In this document: positions 1 to 12,900 of the stretch, piece after piece
Layout: every line of letters begins with the position of its first letter
How positions within the stretch are numbered: the first letter of the stretch is position 1
Origin: Klebsormidium nitens
Taxonomy: Eukaryota; Streptophyta; Klebsormidiophyceae; Klebsormidiales; Klebsormidiaceae
NCBI GenBank assembly: GCA_000708835.1
Contig: DF236956.1
Coordinates: 67,346 to 131,345 of the forward strand
DNA: 64,000 bases
Reading direction: 5' to 3'
Notes under the pieces: generated by a model
Database searches by the model: none
Told to the model about the DNA's origin: nothing
What the model saw: the letters and a program-made list of their open reading frames with translations, nothing else
Translations under genes and position numbers: made by a program

Positions 1-3000
1 CCTCGCTGAACAGTTCCCTCGCGACGAGCGCAAACCACTCGCGCAGAACGCCCGGGCCCTCCGCTTCCTCGCCGTCGAAAACCACGCCGAGCCCGCGCTG
101 CAGTTTGCTCAGATCGTTCGTTTCTTCGTCACCAATCATGGACAGCGTTTCCGGTAATAGGGTCGCCCCCCTGGGGACGATGATCTCGACGCGCGGACCG
201 CCTTCCTCCGGCTCCGGAAACTGCTTCAAGAACCAGGCGACACGTGTCCGGGATGCCAAATGGCGCCGCGCCGGCGCGTCGAACATCCAGGCCTTGTTTT
301 CGGGGCACGCGAGCGCGATCGCGTCGATTTCCGACTCGTGGCCCGTCAACAGGGCCTCGAAGCGCTCGAAGAAGGGCGACTGGGGCCCGCCGAAGTTGAA
401 CGCCGCCAGGCCGTCGAGGACGTGATAGATCCGCTCACCCAGGACTCCGTTCACCTGTGAGCGGGCGGAATCGTCCAGGGTCACCCGCGCCAGAAACACC
501 TGCTCGCGCGTGCTCTGCGGATCGTCCGTGAGCACTCCCTCCCAGAGCGCCGCTGACGTGGCGCCCCACCAGGCCGCCACGTCAGCATAGAACCCGGGGT
601 CGAGGACTCGTTGCACGCGCGCGTAGGCCTCGCCGAGGCGGCTCCAAACACCCCCCCCTTCCCAGGCTGCGCGCGTGTACTGGCGCTCCCCCCCCGGGGC
701 GATCTCGGCGACGTCGAACCAGTGGATGATTTCGTCGGCGGCGGATTGCATTGCAGAGACCACCACGTGGCACAGGACACCGAACGTTTTTGCTTCGGGG
801 AGCGGCTGGAGCCACGCGTGGTAGGAGTGTCCTTCTTCGGTGTAAACGTCGGTCAGCGTGGTGGTTAACGCGCATAACCTGCGGTTGAAGAGATTGAGTA
901 AGCACAGGGTAGCTTGTGCGATGGAGAAGCTGTGCTGCGCTTCCTCAGCAAACAACTTGTTGAGATGAAGCGAACGGCTTTTTACAGAGAAACATATTGA
1001 GCGTTCTTAAAATGGAGATGATACTTCATCTACATTAACCTTGGCTCTCAGAACTTGCGTCCTATTGAGTTCCTTTTCTGAGAGACTGTCATCAGCTCGA
1101 AGCCTTCGTCGCTTAGCATCATCTTCAAGCCTCTCTGACGGCCGATTGCGCAGGAGAGTGGCGGCCAAGAGGAGAGCCTATTGTCATATCATCGAGGCGT
1201 TTTCAGGATCGTCTTTTCAGATATTCAAAGCTACCGCCTTGGTTGCGGAACGTATTTAAAGTGCGGGCGAAGTAACCCCCTTCCACTGAAACCATTATCA
1301 TGGACCAGGGCAATCATCAATAAGCAAGTAACCAGCCCTGACCCACCTGTCCTTAACCCGCTCCAGCATCCCCACGAAGAAATCGAGCGCCCCTTGCTTG
1401 GACAGTCGGAAGTAGTCCCGCAGCAGCCATTGGCTCTTGCCCGCCAGCGTGGCGAGCAACGCTGACGTCACTTCTTCGTACGTCTCACGGACGTGGTCCG
1501 AATCGTCGGACAGGAGGGCCGTCCAGACGTCCGTCAGCACCGGGAGGCAGTAGAGCCCGAGGCGGCCCCGGGTGAAGAGGTAGTCCGTCTGGACCTCCGT
1601 TACGAAGCCGTGGATGCAGTCCTCCGCGCACCGCCTGCACATTGAGAGCACTTACTTGAACTCTCTTGAAGACACCAAAAAAAGGTGCAGATTCAAGACC
1701 TGAGAATGAGGAGCTTCTCAGGATTTCTAGCTGGCCGGACTTGCAGCAACTGTAATAGATTTTTTGCCACAGCGACCGGGGGGTCTAGGGGAAGAAAGGT
1801 ACTCGGACCTCCCTCGCGAATCCGTTAATGCAGTCTTTGGCGCAGCGCCTGCAGGTCAAGGTTCTTGACTGATGTTTCTTGATAATATACTGAACCCGCC
1901 TTGGCTTTTCCAGGGCCTTGTAGTCTACAATCCTCAAAGCCCTATCATTCCAAAACCCTAAGAAAGGACTCGCAATCTCACTGCAGCAGCGTATGCAGCA
2001 TCCGATAGCGGCTTGTTGTCCATAAGATGTCCACGACACCCGCCTTGGCTCCTCTAGGCTACTGTAATCAATCAATCTTTAAAACCTAGATTCTTGGAAA
2101 AATCTGGAAGTCGAGCAAGACCCGCCTCTCACCGGCAAAAAGCGTCGGGTGACTGCAGCAGCGCGTGCAGCATCCTGGGCCCGCCCATCGTCCGGAACAC
2201 GTCAACGACGCCCGCTTTGGCGGCGCCCCACTCGGAGTCGGCGGCCTTGGCCCGCAGATGCCGCGCATTCTCCAGGAGGCCCGCGACCTGCGCGCAAGGC
2301 AACGTACGAGTCAGCACGTTCATTCAAGTTCTATAGCCGACGGGGACGCCCAAGCCGAAGTTGCATCACCTCGTACGAGTTGGCATTCTTTTCAAGGATA
2401 CAATAAAGGAGACGCCCAAGCCGATGTTGCATTTGCGTTGTAAGACTTAGCGCGGTTCATTCGAATGTTCCAAACAAAGGGAACTCCCAAACCGATGTTG
2501 TGAGCGCTGCGCGAGCCAGCGCATTCATTGCAATATGGGAGACTCTCAAGCCAACGTCGCATAAGCGTCGTATGAGTGAGCGCGTCATTACATGTTTTGA
2601 ACAACGTGCGTTCCCAAGCCGGTGCCGCAAAAACAAAGGCGACCTCGAAGTTAAACGACAGGGGAACAGACTATAATCAGGAGATTGGACCAAGAAAAAC
2701 CCACCACACCTCTTGCGCGAATCTGATAAGAAAGTAGGTAATTGGTCATGACCGACAAACCATGGATGGTCGGTCAAAAAACCTTGCTTGCGCAGTTACG
2801 ACAGCCCCCACGGCAGGCAGTAATCAGAAATGAAACGTTTGCTTGCATGGAATCCCACCTGGTGCGTCACCGTGTTGGCCGCAACCTCCCGCCTCCCAAG
2901 CTTTTCCCCGGGGTCCAGCGCCACCTTGGCGTAGTGCAAGAGCCGCTCGGTGAGCGTGAACGCCCACGGAACCGCGGAGCTGCGCAGCCGGGCTGCGAGC

Positions 3001-5902
3001 GTCAGCGTGCACCCGCTCTCGAGCGCGAACATGGCGAGGGGCGCGTCGGGGGGCAGCTCGCGGCCATTGTATAGTAATCGCTGGCCCACGCAGTCGACGC
3101 CAGTCTTGATCCTGCAAGTCAGGAGTAGGCAGTGTGGGATTGGATTTAACGAGGTGGGGGTCAAGAGATGGTCGATTCTGGTTGAATGAGCGTCCCCTCA
3201 ACTAGTTGATAACGCCCCGGAGGCCGGTTCTTAGCCGTTGTGAAGAAGTCGCCTAATCGCCTTTGAAGTGACTGAGTCCAGTTTAGCGGGATACCGAAGT
3301 CATTTTCATCAACCGTCAACCATCGAAATCTCAACTTAGTCGCTGCCTAGCCGGGTCTGAAAGACTACGAGTTTTCAAACAAGACACAAACCGTGACATC
3401 GCTCAACACGGACACCGCGCCTAGTCTTTAGCCATACCTGTTCTTCATCAGACCGCCCCATGCACCCCGATGCCAGACCCTGGATTGATCTTTCTCGCTG
3501 GGCAAGCTTTCTAAGTAGACTTGCGAATCAACGACTGGCCTACTGAGTAAACATGACGATTGCCGCCAGTCAGCAGAAGATGAATGCAATAATTATGGAC
3601 CATAACCACCGAGAATCCGGTGCCACGTAAGTTCTACCAATTTCCACGGGCTTTCAAGTGCCAGAAAGCAGAAGAAGAAAGCAATGACAACGAACCAAAC
3701 GAACCGACATGCCATGCGAACTACCTCTACCAAATCGGACGGCTCAAGCAATCCCGGGGCCTCACCTCACTTTCTCCAGCACGGCCTCGGCCCCCTCCGA
3801 CGGGTCTGCCCGCACGAGCACCATGCGCCCGTCAAACAGCTTCACCAGCAGCTGTAGTTGCGCAGCCCCCGACGCCAGCTCAGCGCATCTGCACTGCTCG
3901 GATGCCCCTTGTTCCTCCTCTGCCGCCCGTCTGCTGACATCACCATCCCTACCGTCAACGTCGTCGCACTCGATGTCGTCCGCCCTGACGTCATCACATG
4001 CAATTTCACCCATGCTGACATCGTCCCCAATGATGCTGCCCGTGTTGGCCTCATCCCGAGTCGTGCCAATGTCAGCTTCCCCGCTGACCTCGCCGCCCAT
4101 GACGACATCCTCAAAAATTGCAGAGGGGTAATTGCTAAGATCCAAGGTCATCTCATCCAAGGTTGCGCCGGCTTCCTCATCAACTTGTTCGGCCTCAAGA
4201 GCTGGCGTTGCACTAACAACGCTGGGAACGGCGCTAGCCGTTGGTCCCAGATCCTGAAGCTCAGGTTCTGAAGCTCGCTCCTGCGCCGCTGTCTCCTCAA
4301 GCGCGCCACCTGGAATGTTTCCGCTGCCTGCGAAAGCATCCACCATCTCGTGGTCGCTGGGTGTCTCTCCGTCAGTAGTTGCAGTCTGGCCCCGACTTAG
4401 TTCCAAGCCCAGCCCCACAAGAGCCCCAGAAGTGTCTGAAGGAAGAACCGCCCCATCCTGGCTTCCTTCATGCACCCTGACCGGAGAGAGTCCCTGGAAG
4501 GCTCCTGACTCTAGTTGTTGGTCATCACTGTGTGCGTTTGTGTCGGACACGAAGGCAGTTTGAAGGGGCAGCGAAGAAAAGACATTTAGCTGCCCATGAA
4601 TAGGTCTGTCCCCAACGAAATCAGACGGCGGGAGGACACTTTCTGACAGCGAAGCTCCATTGTAAACAGAGGGCGCAGTACTGGCGTGGGGCGCCTCTGA
4701 CAGGAAGGGGAAGGAAAAGCTAGCGGGCGCGGCTTCCATTGAAGATGGGAGGAGGAGGCTGCCGGGTGTTGCTTCGAAGGGGGAGGGAGTCTCTGGCGGC
4801 CCGACATGACCAGGTCCACTGGCGTGGGGGTTTCCGCCAAGGCTAGGGTTGAGAGGCCCATCCCCAAGGTCCTCATTGGCAGGCCCGTTCGGAGGGAGTG
4901 CTGAGGATGGTGTACCATGCTTCTGGTGGTTTGGGGTTGCCTTGGAGTCAGTGGTCTGCAGAAGATGGAGGCAGATTGCTCAAACAGATCTGTGCAGAGA
5001 CATTGCGAGGAGACAAGAGGTGCCCAAGGGTATCTCAGAAATCGCAGAGAGAGTGATCCAGGGGAAAAGTAAAACACTTAAATTCTCTAAATCTTCAGGC
5101 TTAAGGCGTGCATGATGAGGAACTTGGATGTTCTGCTGGTTGTATAATTAGCTATTTCAACCTCACAGTTGAAATTTCAAGTACCAAACAAGCTCACTGG
5201 AAGCTCAAACACTTGATTGTTTCTGACAACCAAAACTTTCACCAAGGTGCAACAAGCACCATCAGTTGCCATTGATTAGTCAGCAGGCAATGGAGGCGTC
5301 TCTGAAATTTTCCCAACTGCTTCATTGTCAGACCTTCGCGCATTACTCAAGATCCCCCCGTGTCCAATCTTAACGTTCTGCTAGCAACAGTATCTTCTGA
5401 TGGCTGTGGCCTTTCTATAAACACTTCTGAGTTAGCTCCACTCCTTGCTAATCTCAACACAGCATATCCCAACCCTGAGGCAGCAGTAAGGCTCCAGAAA
5501 AGCAGACTGAAATTTCAACAATGGGCACCATACATCATTTCACCCTGACAGGATGCAAAGGAGGGCATGTCTGAAAGCCAGTCCCTCTTAGTCAGCCCAT
5601 TCCTGTCATAAAACCCTCCACATTGCAGATGAGAATGCACACACAGAAGAAGAGGACAATCTCCATTGAAAGACATGTGTTAGCAAGCTCACCAGCTCAG
5701 ATAGATCCCCAGCATTGACACCACCGGACGCGCCCCCATTCTTGTCTGCAGTTTCCGAAACCCTCATTCTTGTGACACGACCAGTCAAAAAACCTTCTTC
5801 GTTGGAAAAATCCTCTCCTCCACTTGCTTCATCCAGCTTGCGTTTTCCTGACGACCGTTCATCCTCTGTGATGTTTGCATCCGAGTTTGCAGAATCGTCC
5901 AT
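1..5902 (-). CDS. UPL5: UPL-A: ubiquitin-like/HECT E3 ubiquitin ligase, 3' end outside window
   Basis: Probable HECT E3 ligase, which takes ubiquitin from an E2 onto a catalytic Cys and passes it to substrates. Exons on the minus strand, all with consistent GT–AG and phase: 5902–5693, 4955–3766, 3111–2859, 2287–2133, 1634–1347, 878–<1; 991 codons are visible. The start is the first ATG in frame with exon 1 (5902). Residues about 30–430 are low-complexity and acidic. A ubiquitin-like fold lies at about 437–510, split by intron 2 (…LQLLVKLFDGRMVLVR… joined to …LLYNGRELPPDAPLAMFALE…). A helical middle follows, then the HECT opening motif (VVFDGEEAEGPGVLREWFAL) at the window edge, so the catalytic Cys is not in view. 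The domain order matches plant UPL5. The gene lies head to head with paralogue UPL-B. Intron 4 carries decayed copies of exons 4 and 5. The family is secure; the exact start is less so, because a longer out-of-frame ORF begins upstream. Confidence 0.85.
1806..2050 (-). repeat. Decayed copies of UPL-A exon 4 and exon 5 edges inside intron 4
   Basis: About 1970–2050 (minus) resembles the 3' part of exon 4, sharing the run GATGCTGCA.ACGCTGCTGCAGT and the GCCAA.GCGGG.GTCGT.GAC block. About 1806–1849 resembles the first 45 bases of exon 5 after its acceptor (GCGCTGCGCCAAAGACTGCAT against GCGGTGCGCGGAGGACTGCAT). A further GCCAAGGCGGGT piece sits near 1895–1915. Frames and splice sites are degraded, so I read these as relics, not exons. 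Confidence 0.7.
2300..2640. repeat. Degenerate ~65-bp tandem repeat in UPL-A intron 3
   Basis: Four to five units can be lined up by the core GACGCCCAAGCCGATGTTGCA, recurring near 2346, 2411, 2486, 2550 and 2610. Each is followed by a variant of CGTACGAGT.AGCGCGTTCATT. Units diverge by roughly a quarter. No coding potential. Confidence 0.6.
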
Positions 5903-6177
5903 CTTCGCTGCCAATAGAGTACTGCGTCCTTCAGTTCATGGAAACAGAAGACGCCCTGGCAGTGATGCTTCTCCACAATCACAGCAGCGAACAGATGGCT
6001 TTCTGTCTCTGCATTCCTATAGGTAACTAGCTGGAACCTGATGAAGCTCGCTCTGAAGCCATTGAACCGAAGGACAAGAAGCTGTTCTCCCTCAACCGTC
6101 CTTTGTGCTGCGCGTTGTAAGCGGGTGTGCGCTGCGGCTGAACCTGCAGGCTCTCCCCCAACTGACAATATTGCCAT
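5785..6177 (-). other. 130-codon ATG ORF overlapping the UPL-A start out of frame (possible uORF or alternative first exon)
   Basis: An ATG at 6177 opens a 130-codon frame that runs through the UPL-A start at 5902 in a different frame and ends at 5785. Its first 90 codons look protein-like (for example VEGEQLLVLRFNGFRASFIR) and match no family I know. If the UPL-A transcript begins upstream of 6177, this frame would be read first and would limit UPL-A translation. It could also be a first exon of another isoform. Sequence alone does not decide this. Confidence 0.3.
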
Positions 6178-6948
6178 TTTTTCTGCGCATGACTGATAAA
6201 CCCCTACATATGAACATGATAATACGGGATATAACTTGGTAATGGGGCCATATTATTATATCGTCTTTGAGTTTTATGACGGTAAGGCTTATCCCCGCAC
6301 CCGTAACCATTCTCAGGTAAAACCCGGCACGTAAACCCCGTCAACCATCCCGGTTTCACTGCCGTTTGTACACACAGCTTTCATATAACAGCTTTGCGAC
6401 TTTTTGGATCGTTCTTACAAGTATCTTACATGTATCTTACATACATAAGTTATCTGCAAAAGTATGTAATACAAGGTTTCATCATTCATGCAATTATCAT
6501 TTGAGAGCAAAATTCAGAGACTTGCTGAAAGGGCCAAGCTTCATCCTGGAGACTGGAGCCTGGAGGTTCACCATCATCATGTCAAATCATGATGCCTCGT
6601 TTGCTGGCGTTGTAATACGGTTGTAATGGCGCATCTGCGGCTGCTCTCTAGCGAGAGAAATGTGCGTCACTTTTGCCATCGGAGAATGTATGTCAGGGGC
6701 AATGTCGATTGCTTGAAAATGTGTTTTGCAGACACATTGGTTGAGTGGAAACTTTTTTGGAAGAGTCATGCGCTTCCATCTTGTTGAAAGCAAGCTCAGA
6801 AGGTATAATATCTGAGCAGTGACTCACGACACGGTGCCCCCAAAAGAGTGCTCCTCTTCTTTTTTATGGCCTATGATCCAGAAACTGCAGATTCGCGCTG
6901 ATTTAGCGTTAAGAGTTGCACTCAAGTTCCCTTTGGAGACCATCAAGC
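5903..6948. promoter_or_regulatory. Shared intergenic region between divergent UPL-A and UPL-B
   Basis: About 1.05 kb separates the two start codons, so it must hold both promoters and 5' UTRs. It is AT-richer than the exons, with A/T runs near 6228–6262 and a short direct repeat of GTATCTTACAT near 6420–6440. No convincing TATA box or known operator. The proximal 275 bases on the UPL-A side hold the out-of-frame ORF described separately. Confidence 0.5.
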
Positions 6949-9900
6949 ATGGCAGAGGCCAGTGGCGGCTACGTAGGCAGGAAAAGGCCCCATGAATCTT
7001 CAAGCTTCTCCTGTCCCCCGAGTAAAAGGGATGCAGCAAGCTCTGCATTCGACCCCAGACAATCTTTGCAGTCCGCGGCTGTTGACAGCGACGGCCGCTT
7101 TCTACAGTTTTTTGTGGAGGCCCCAGATATGACCATGCAGAGGCGAAGAACGTTTGTCGTGAGGAAACCCGCTGAATCAAGCGTGCAGTCCGTTGTGGAT
7201 TACATTCTGTACATGGAGGACGTTGACACCGGCATCCCAATCAGGTTCTTCAAGTATGTGAAGCTGACCAGAAGGAACGGTCAGCCTTTGGACGGTGTCA
7301 AGACGCTGCAGGAAGTTGGTCTCAGTGATGGAGTTACACTTTACATTGATGGGACCATCCCCAAGAACATCCTCCCCATACAGCAAGAGATGGAAACTCT
7401 GATCAGACTGGTCGATGAGATGACAGGCAAGACAAGTAAGACAGTAAATGGAGAAAGCTGTCCTGAGTCTGGACCGCTGCTGAGGTTTACAACGTCGAGC
7501 AGAAGGTTCCTGAGGAGGGAGCCAGGCGCAGACGGCTTCTTCTTCTCCCCGGGGGTTGCGAAGATCTTTCTGGCTGAGGGCGGGCTCCAAGTGCTGGCGG
7601 GGGTGAGCAGATACGAGGAGGAGAGGCTGGACAAGGCTGGCAGGTAACTTGCTGTTGGTTGAATGTTGACCAGTTTGATATGTAGATTGTGACAGAGTTG
7701 CCAGAAGTTCACGCATCAATCTGTCTATCTGATTTCACTCTACTTCGTTGATGCTTGGCGGTGCATGTAGTTCGATAGTGCTTTTTGGTTCCAGTGCATT
7801 GCATCAAAAATGTAGCCCTCCAGTATAAGAAAAAGGGCCCCCAATGTTCAAGTGGCTGGGTTCTAGTCTATTCATTCTCCATTGATGATTGCATCTGGCA
7901 TTTTGGAAGGGGTTCAAGGGGGTTCTCTGCGGAAGGATATGGAGATGTCTTTGTGAAATTTGTCCTTCACTATTATGTCCTGTCTAGTGAACTAGACCGA
8001 TACTTGATTGCCTAAGAAGTATTGGTCACATCCACATTCGGAATTCTTCATTCCATCCTAGCTAATGCAATTTTTCCAAGAAAGGTTAGCTCAGTCAGAA
8101 TCGTTTTGTACCTCCACTTGAATGAAAACGTAAAAGTTTGCGAGTGAACGTCCTTGTCGATCCACATCTGGGCTCTGGCGTTTTCAAGGCTTAGCGATCT
8201 AGACATGTAAGGAATCAACGCATTTCCAGTCAATCCAAGCCTTCAACAAATGTGACCTTTTGAATTCGAATGTCATGTCTTGAACGGGGGTTCCACAGTT
8301 GGAAGCGATCAGTTTCTCACCAACTTGGCAACTCAACTTCAAAGCCAGCCTCTACTTAATCTGGACGGACAACCACCTGGCCATGATCCACCCAGAGCAA
8401 AATGGCCTTGCCTACACGAAAGCCAGGACCTCAAGTCTCGAATGCGTTGCTTTCTCTGTGCTTCACTGCCTCTTTTGCCAATCGACATTCCTTGTCGAGG
8501 AGCTGCAATTGTCGACTGTGACAAAGCAGAACCGCCTCAAAGAGATGGACGGGGAGAAACTAAGGAATGGAAGGAACCAACCTCTCTTCTATGCCCATGC
8601 AGGCTCCCAGTGCCAATCAGACGAGTTTGACATGACTCGCTGAGTTAGGAGGTTCACCTTCTAAGGATGTGCCCCTTATTCTTCCAATCTGAAAGCATGT
8701 TCCACTGAGGTTTCCTCCCTTTATTTTCTGAATCTCACCATTGTATCGCCCATCCGTTTCCAGGACCGCAGTCGTTGGTTTCGTCGAGGACCTCGCGACC
8801 GAGTGCGCGCAGGCCCCCAGCCCCGACCGCCTCGGCCACCACGGCGCCGCCATCATTCTCGCGATGCTCAAGGAATGGGTCCCCATCTCCGCAATAGAAG
8901 AATCCACGTTCCACATTCACCAACTTATGGCCCATCTCGCACCCCCCCTCTCGCGCGCCCTGACGTTCCTCTTCCAGACCCCCCCCCACGCGAGCCTCGC
9001 AGCCTGGTTCAACTTAGCCCCCGGGGATCTGCTGACGCAGCTCTGGGAGCTGCTGAGGTCACAGCTGACGGACGTCCGGTCCGGGGTGGGGAAGATCCCC
9101 GGTCTAGTTGTGCCGCACGTGTGTCACGGTCTGCGAGCGGTGCTCGGCGCAGCGGAGGGGGGTGCGACACAGGGGTCCGACTGGGGCCGTACCTTTGGGG
9201 GGGAAGTCTATAGGTCTGCGCGGAAGACTGTGGAGGGGGTCATTGAGCGGAGAGCTTTAGACGGGCCCGGGAAAGCGGACGTCGGCCCTCCCCAGCTGAA
9301 GAAGTGCGTCGCTGCTTTGGTCACGCTGATGCAAACCCTGTCTTCTAAACAAGACTCGCCAGACCCCCAGTCCGACGAAGCCTCCCCCGAGTCGTTCCGC
9401 ACGTTTCTCGAAGCCCACAAACCCGCGGTTAATGCCCTGGTTTGCTCGAACACCACCGCGTTCTCTGGATTCCAAGAGATGCCTTGGCTGCTTACGTCGC
9501 CATATAACGGGTTCCTGACCCTGGAAACCAAACGGCGGTGGCTGGAGCATAACCTGCCGGACACCATAAGCGCGGAGTCGCAGGTGGAAATATCGGTGGA
9601 CCGGCGGAATCTGCTGGCGGACGCGTTTGATAAGCTGGCGTACGAGGATGCGGCGGAGCTGCGGGGGGGCGGGATATACCCGACGTTCGCGGAGGAGGAC
9701 GGGTACGGCCCGGGGGTGCGGCGTGAGTTCTTTGTGGCGGTGAGTGAGCTGATGTGGACATTTCCCTGGAAGGAAGTATCATGAAGTATCACTGCCAGGT
9801 TGCTGATAGGTAGCATGCGCTTTCCAGTACGAGTATCTCCCCGCTCTTTGTCTATTGAAACAACGGAAAGCTTGAAAGCTTGTACTGCCCTCTCCAGGTG

Positions 9901-12900
9901 GCACGCCAACTGCATAACCCCGCCAATGCGCTTTCTTTGTCGTCCCTGCTGGAGCGCCGGCGAGTACTCCCGATCCAAAACGAAGTGCCCTGAAGAGTTC
10001 GGCGCAAAACTGTAGAGGATAGAGCTCAAAACACGACTCTTTCCTCTGCAGGTGGCACGTCAACTGTTCGACCCCGCCAACGCGCTCTTCCTGTCATCCC
10101 CGCTGGACCGCCGGCGCGTGTTCCCGAGCCACGCGTCCGACTGCAACCCGGGCCACCTGGCCTACTTCAAGTTTTGCGGCCGCTTCCTTGCACTTGCACT
10201 CGCACATAGGTAAGCGAACGGCACAACTGTTCCCAGTTGGTGTTCTGGTTGTGCTCTTGACTACGTTCCCCTTGCGTTTGCGGGTCCTCCGGCTTTGCCT
10301 TTTCTTGTCTTCTCTTCTTCCGAATGCAACCCGGGTTACTTGGTCTACTTCAAGTTTTGCGGCCGCTTCCTTGCTATGCGCTCCCGCACAGGTAACGGAA
10401 CGATAAACCAATCCTAATGAGTGTTGTGGTCGTTGCCTTTGAAGATTTCTTCTTGCTTTGCCGGTCCCCCATTCTGTTTTCTCTACGGTTCTTCCGACTG
10501 CAACCCGGGCCACCTGTCCTACTTCTAGCTCTGCGGACGCTTGCTTGCAATGTTGCCCTCCTTGCTTCTGCCGGCCTGCGCTTCTGTCTTTACCCTCGTT
10601 GTCTTTTCATCCTTCGTGCTTTGTTCGTTCATTCCTTCTTCCTGTCAACATGAAACAGTACGACATGATTCTCAGCCATTCTGAGTGGACTTAATTGCTT
10701 GAGTAGTGTTCAAGTTGCCTTACGCGATCAGAGGCTGGAGAAGTTCCTCTGCACCTCAGGGTCTGCGTCACTGGAAAAGCTCGTAAACGGTTACGCCAGC
10801 GTGACAGATTTATTCGGTTGGCAGGGTCCAAGCGTGTTAGCCAGTGCCAAGCTGACGCAATTGAGTCTAAAAACGTGAACCACTTTTCAGTTCCACTTCA
10901 AATCTGAGATAGTATTGACCAATCTATCACAAGAAGCATAGAATTAAGTTGCACAATAAGGTCAACGCGGACACTAAAGTCTCATCCTCGGCCTGCAGGG
11001 TACAGCTGGGCATCGCGCTCGCGCCCGCGTTGTTTCGGCTGCTCGTGACGTCACCAGGGGGGGAGGGTGAGGTCTGCGAGGAGTTGGAACGTCTGGATGA
11101 CGCGGCGGATGTCGACTGCGACACGTGGCGGAGCTGCAAGCAGTTGCTGGAGATGAAACCGGAAGAGGTAAGACCGCTTTGGTCACTTGGAGGCCGATCC
11201 TTACGGGCAGTATGTAGACCCTCAAAAGGGCTCACAGGTCAACGAGCTCCGTAAGGAGACTCACGGCAGTTGTAGATAAGGTTCCACTTTCTCCTGTACA
11301 TAATTCAGTATACCAGGTTCTCGGGTGGTCTTAAGACGGCCACTTTCTAAATCGCACTTCCTCGAGTGGTCATTCGTGCGCTGGCATCGGGACCTGGACC
11401 CATATCAAGAGCAAAGAGTCCTCTTTTCAAAGGCGGCTCTTCAAAGCTCGACGGACTATTCCAGAACGACCACCTTTGTGCAGGTGGAGACTTGTCCGTC
11501 AAAGGCGTCCTGGCTGTTGCAGATTAAATTTGTGGAGCTTCGTCGTGTGCTGTATTGAATTTCTGGGCAATGCGTCGAGAGTGAAAAGATGGAAGAAAGC
11601 TTCCTTCAATATCGGTTCTTTCCTTCAATCACGTCCTTGTCCTTCGGGTACGTGTCGAAAAGACGACTCCGAAACGAGACCCTTATTGTAAGTGACAATC
11701 TATACAAAAAAGGTTTCCTTGCTGTTGCAGATCGAGTTCCTGGAGCTCTCGTTCGTGTGCTGCATCGAGAAGCTGGGCGCGCATCCACCAACTTAAGAAA
11801 GGTTTTGCTTTCTTCAGACGGATCATTGCAAGCTCAAGACTGACTTCTGAGAGACCATAACACAAACTTGTACCTGATGACTTACAAACAGCAAAAATTT
11901 CTTGCTGTTGCATATTGAATCCTTGGAGCTGTCGTTCGTGTGCTATGTCGGAGATCTGGGCACGCATCGAAGCAGCGAGAAGATGGAAGAAGGCTTCCTT
12001 CAATCAGGGTTCTCTCCAAGAGGTGTTCAAAAGGCGTCTCAGAAGTACAAATTATACGGTGATCGGAAATCTTTACGTGAAACATTCTTTGCTTTTGCAG
12101 ATCGAGTTCCTGGAGCTCTCATTCGTGTGCCGCATCGAGAAGCTGGGCATACGTCGAGGGCGAGAAGAATCCCTCAAACACCGTTCTTTCCTTCAAATAC
12201 CCGTTGAAAAGACGAATCCTAGACAAGACTTGGCTTTATACATGCGGAAAGTTCCTTGCTTTTGCAGATCGAATTCTTGGAGCTGTCGTTCGTGTGCTGC
12301 ATCGAGAAGCTGGGCGCGCAGCGCGAGATGCCGCTCTTCCCCGGGGGCGAGGACAAGACCGTGACGGCCAGCTCGCTGCGACACTTTCTTGGGCTCAAGC
12401 TCAGGAAGCAGCTGTACGAGCCGGTGCAGTGTCAAGTGGCGGCGATCCGGGACGGCTTCCGAGAGATGTTCACACGGACGGATGCGGCGGTCTCGGACGT
12501 TCTGGAGCCGGTCGGGGAAAAGGTGAGGGTTCTTTTGATTTCCTATCACGACGAGCCATGATGACTAATGAATTGCCCGGGGGACAGGTAAGGAGGGTAT
12601 CGGAAGGGAACGGGCGCGGAGCGTGTGACTCATGTTTTCGGTTTTCGAATTACTATGCGTGTCAAGCTCAGTTCATACTTCTTATACCCTTAGTCAACAC
12701 GAAGCACAGAGATATGAAGGGAAGGGGAGACTGGAACGATCGTTTCGAGTGAGACGGTAAAATCACACTCTGATTCTTCGAAACGGCGTTGTCTGGTCGG
12801 TTGCCATCCCGGCGGAGGAAGCAAAAGCTTCAAACCTATTAATATTGGACCTGCTTGATTGACATGCGTTTTGCCACCCTCAGAATTCCGCTCCGGCGAG

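Noticed and set aside
9208-10029. 273-codon minus-strand open frame
   Set aside because: Antisense to UPL-B exon 2 and intron 2; no domain, while the plus strand reads straight into the HECT domain.
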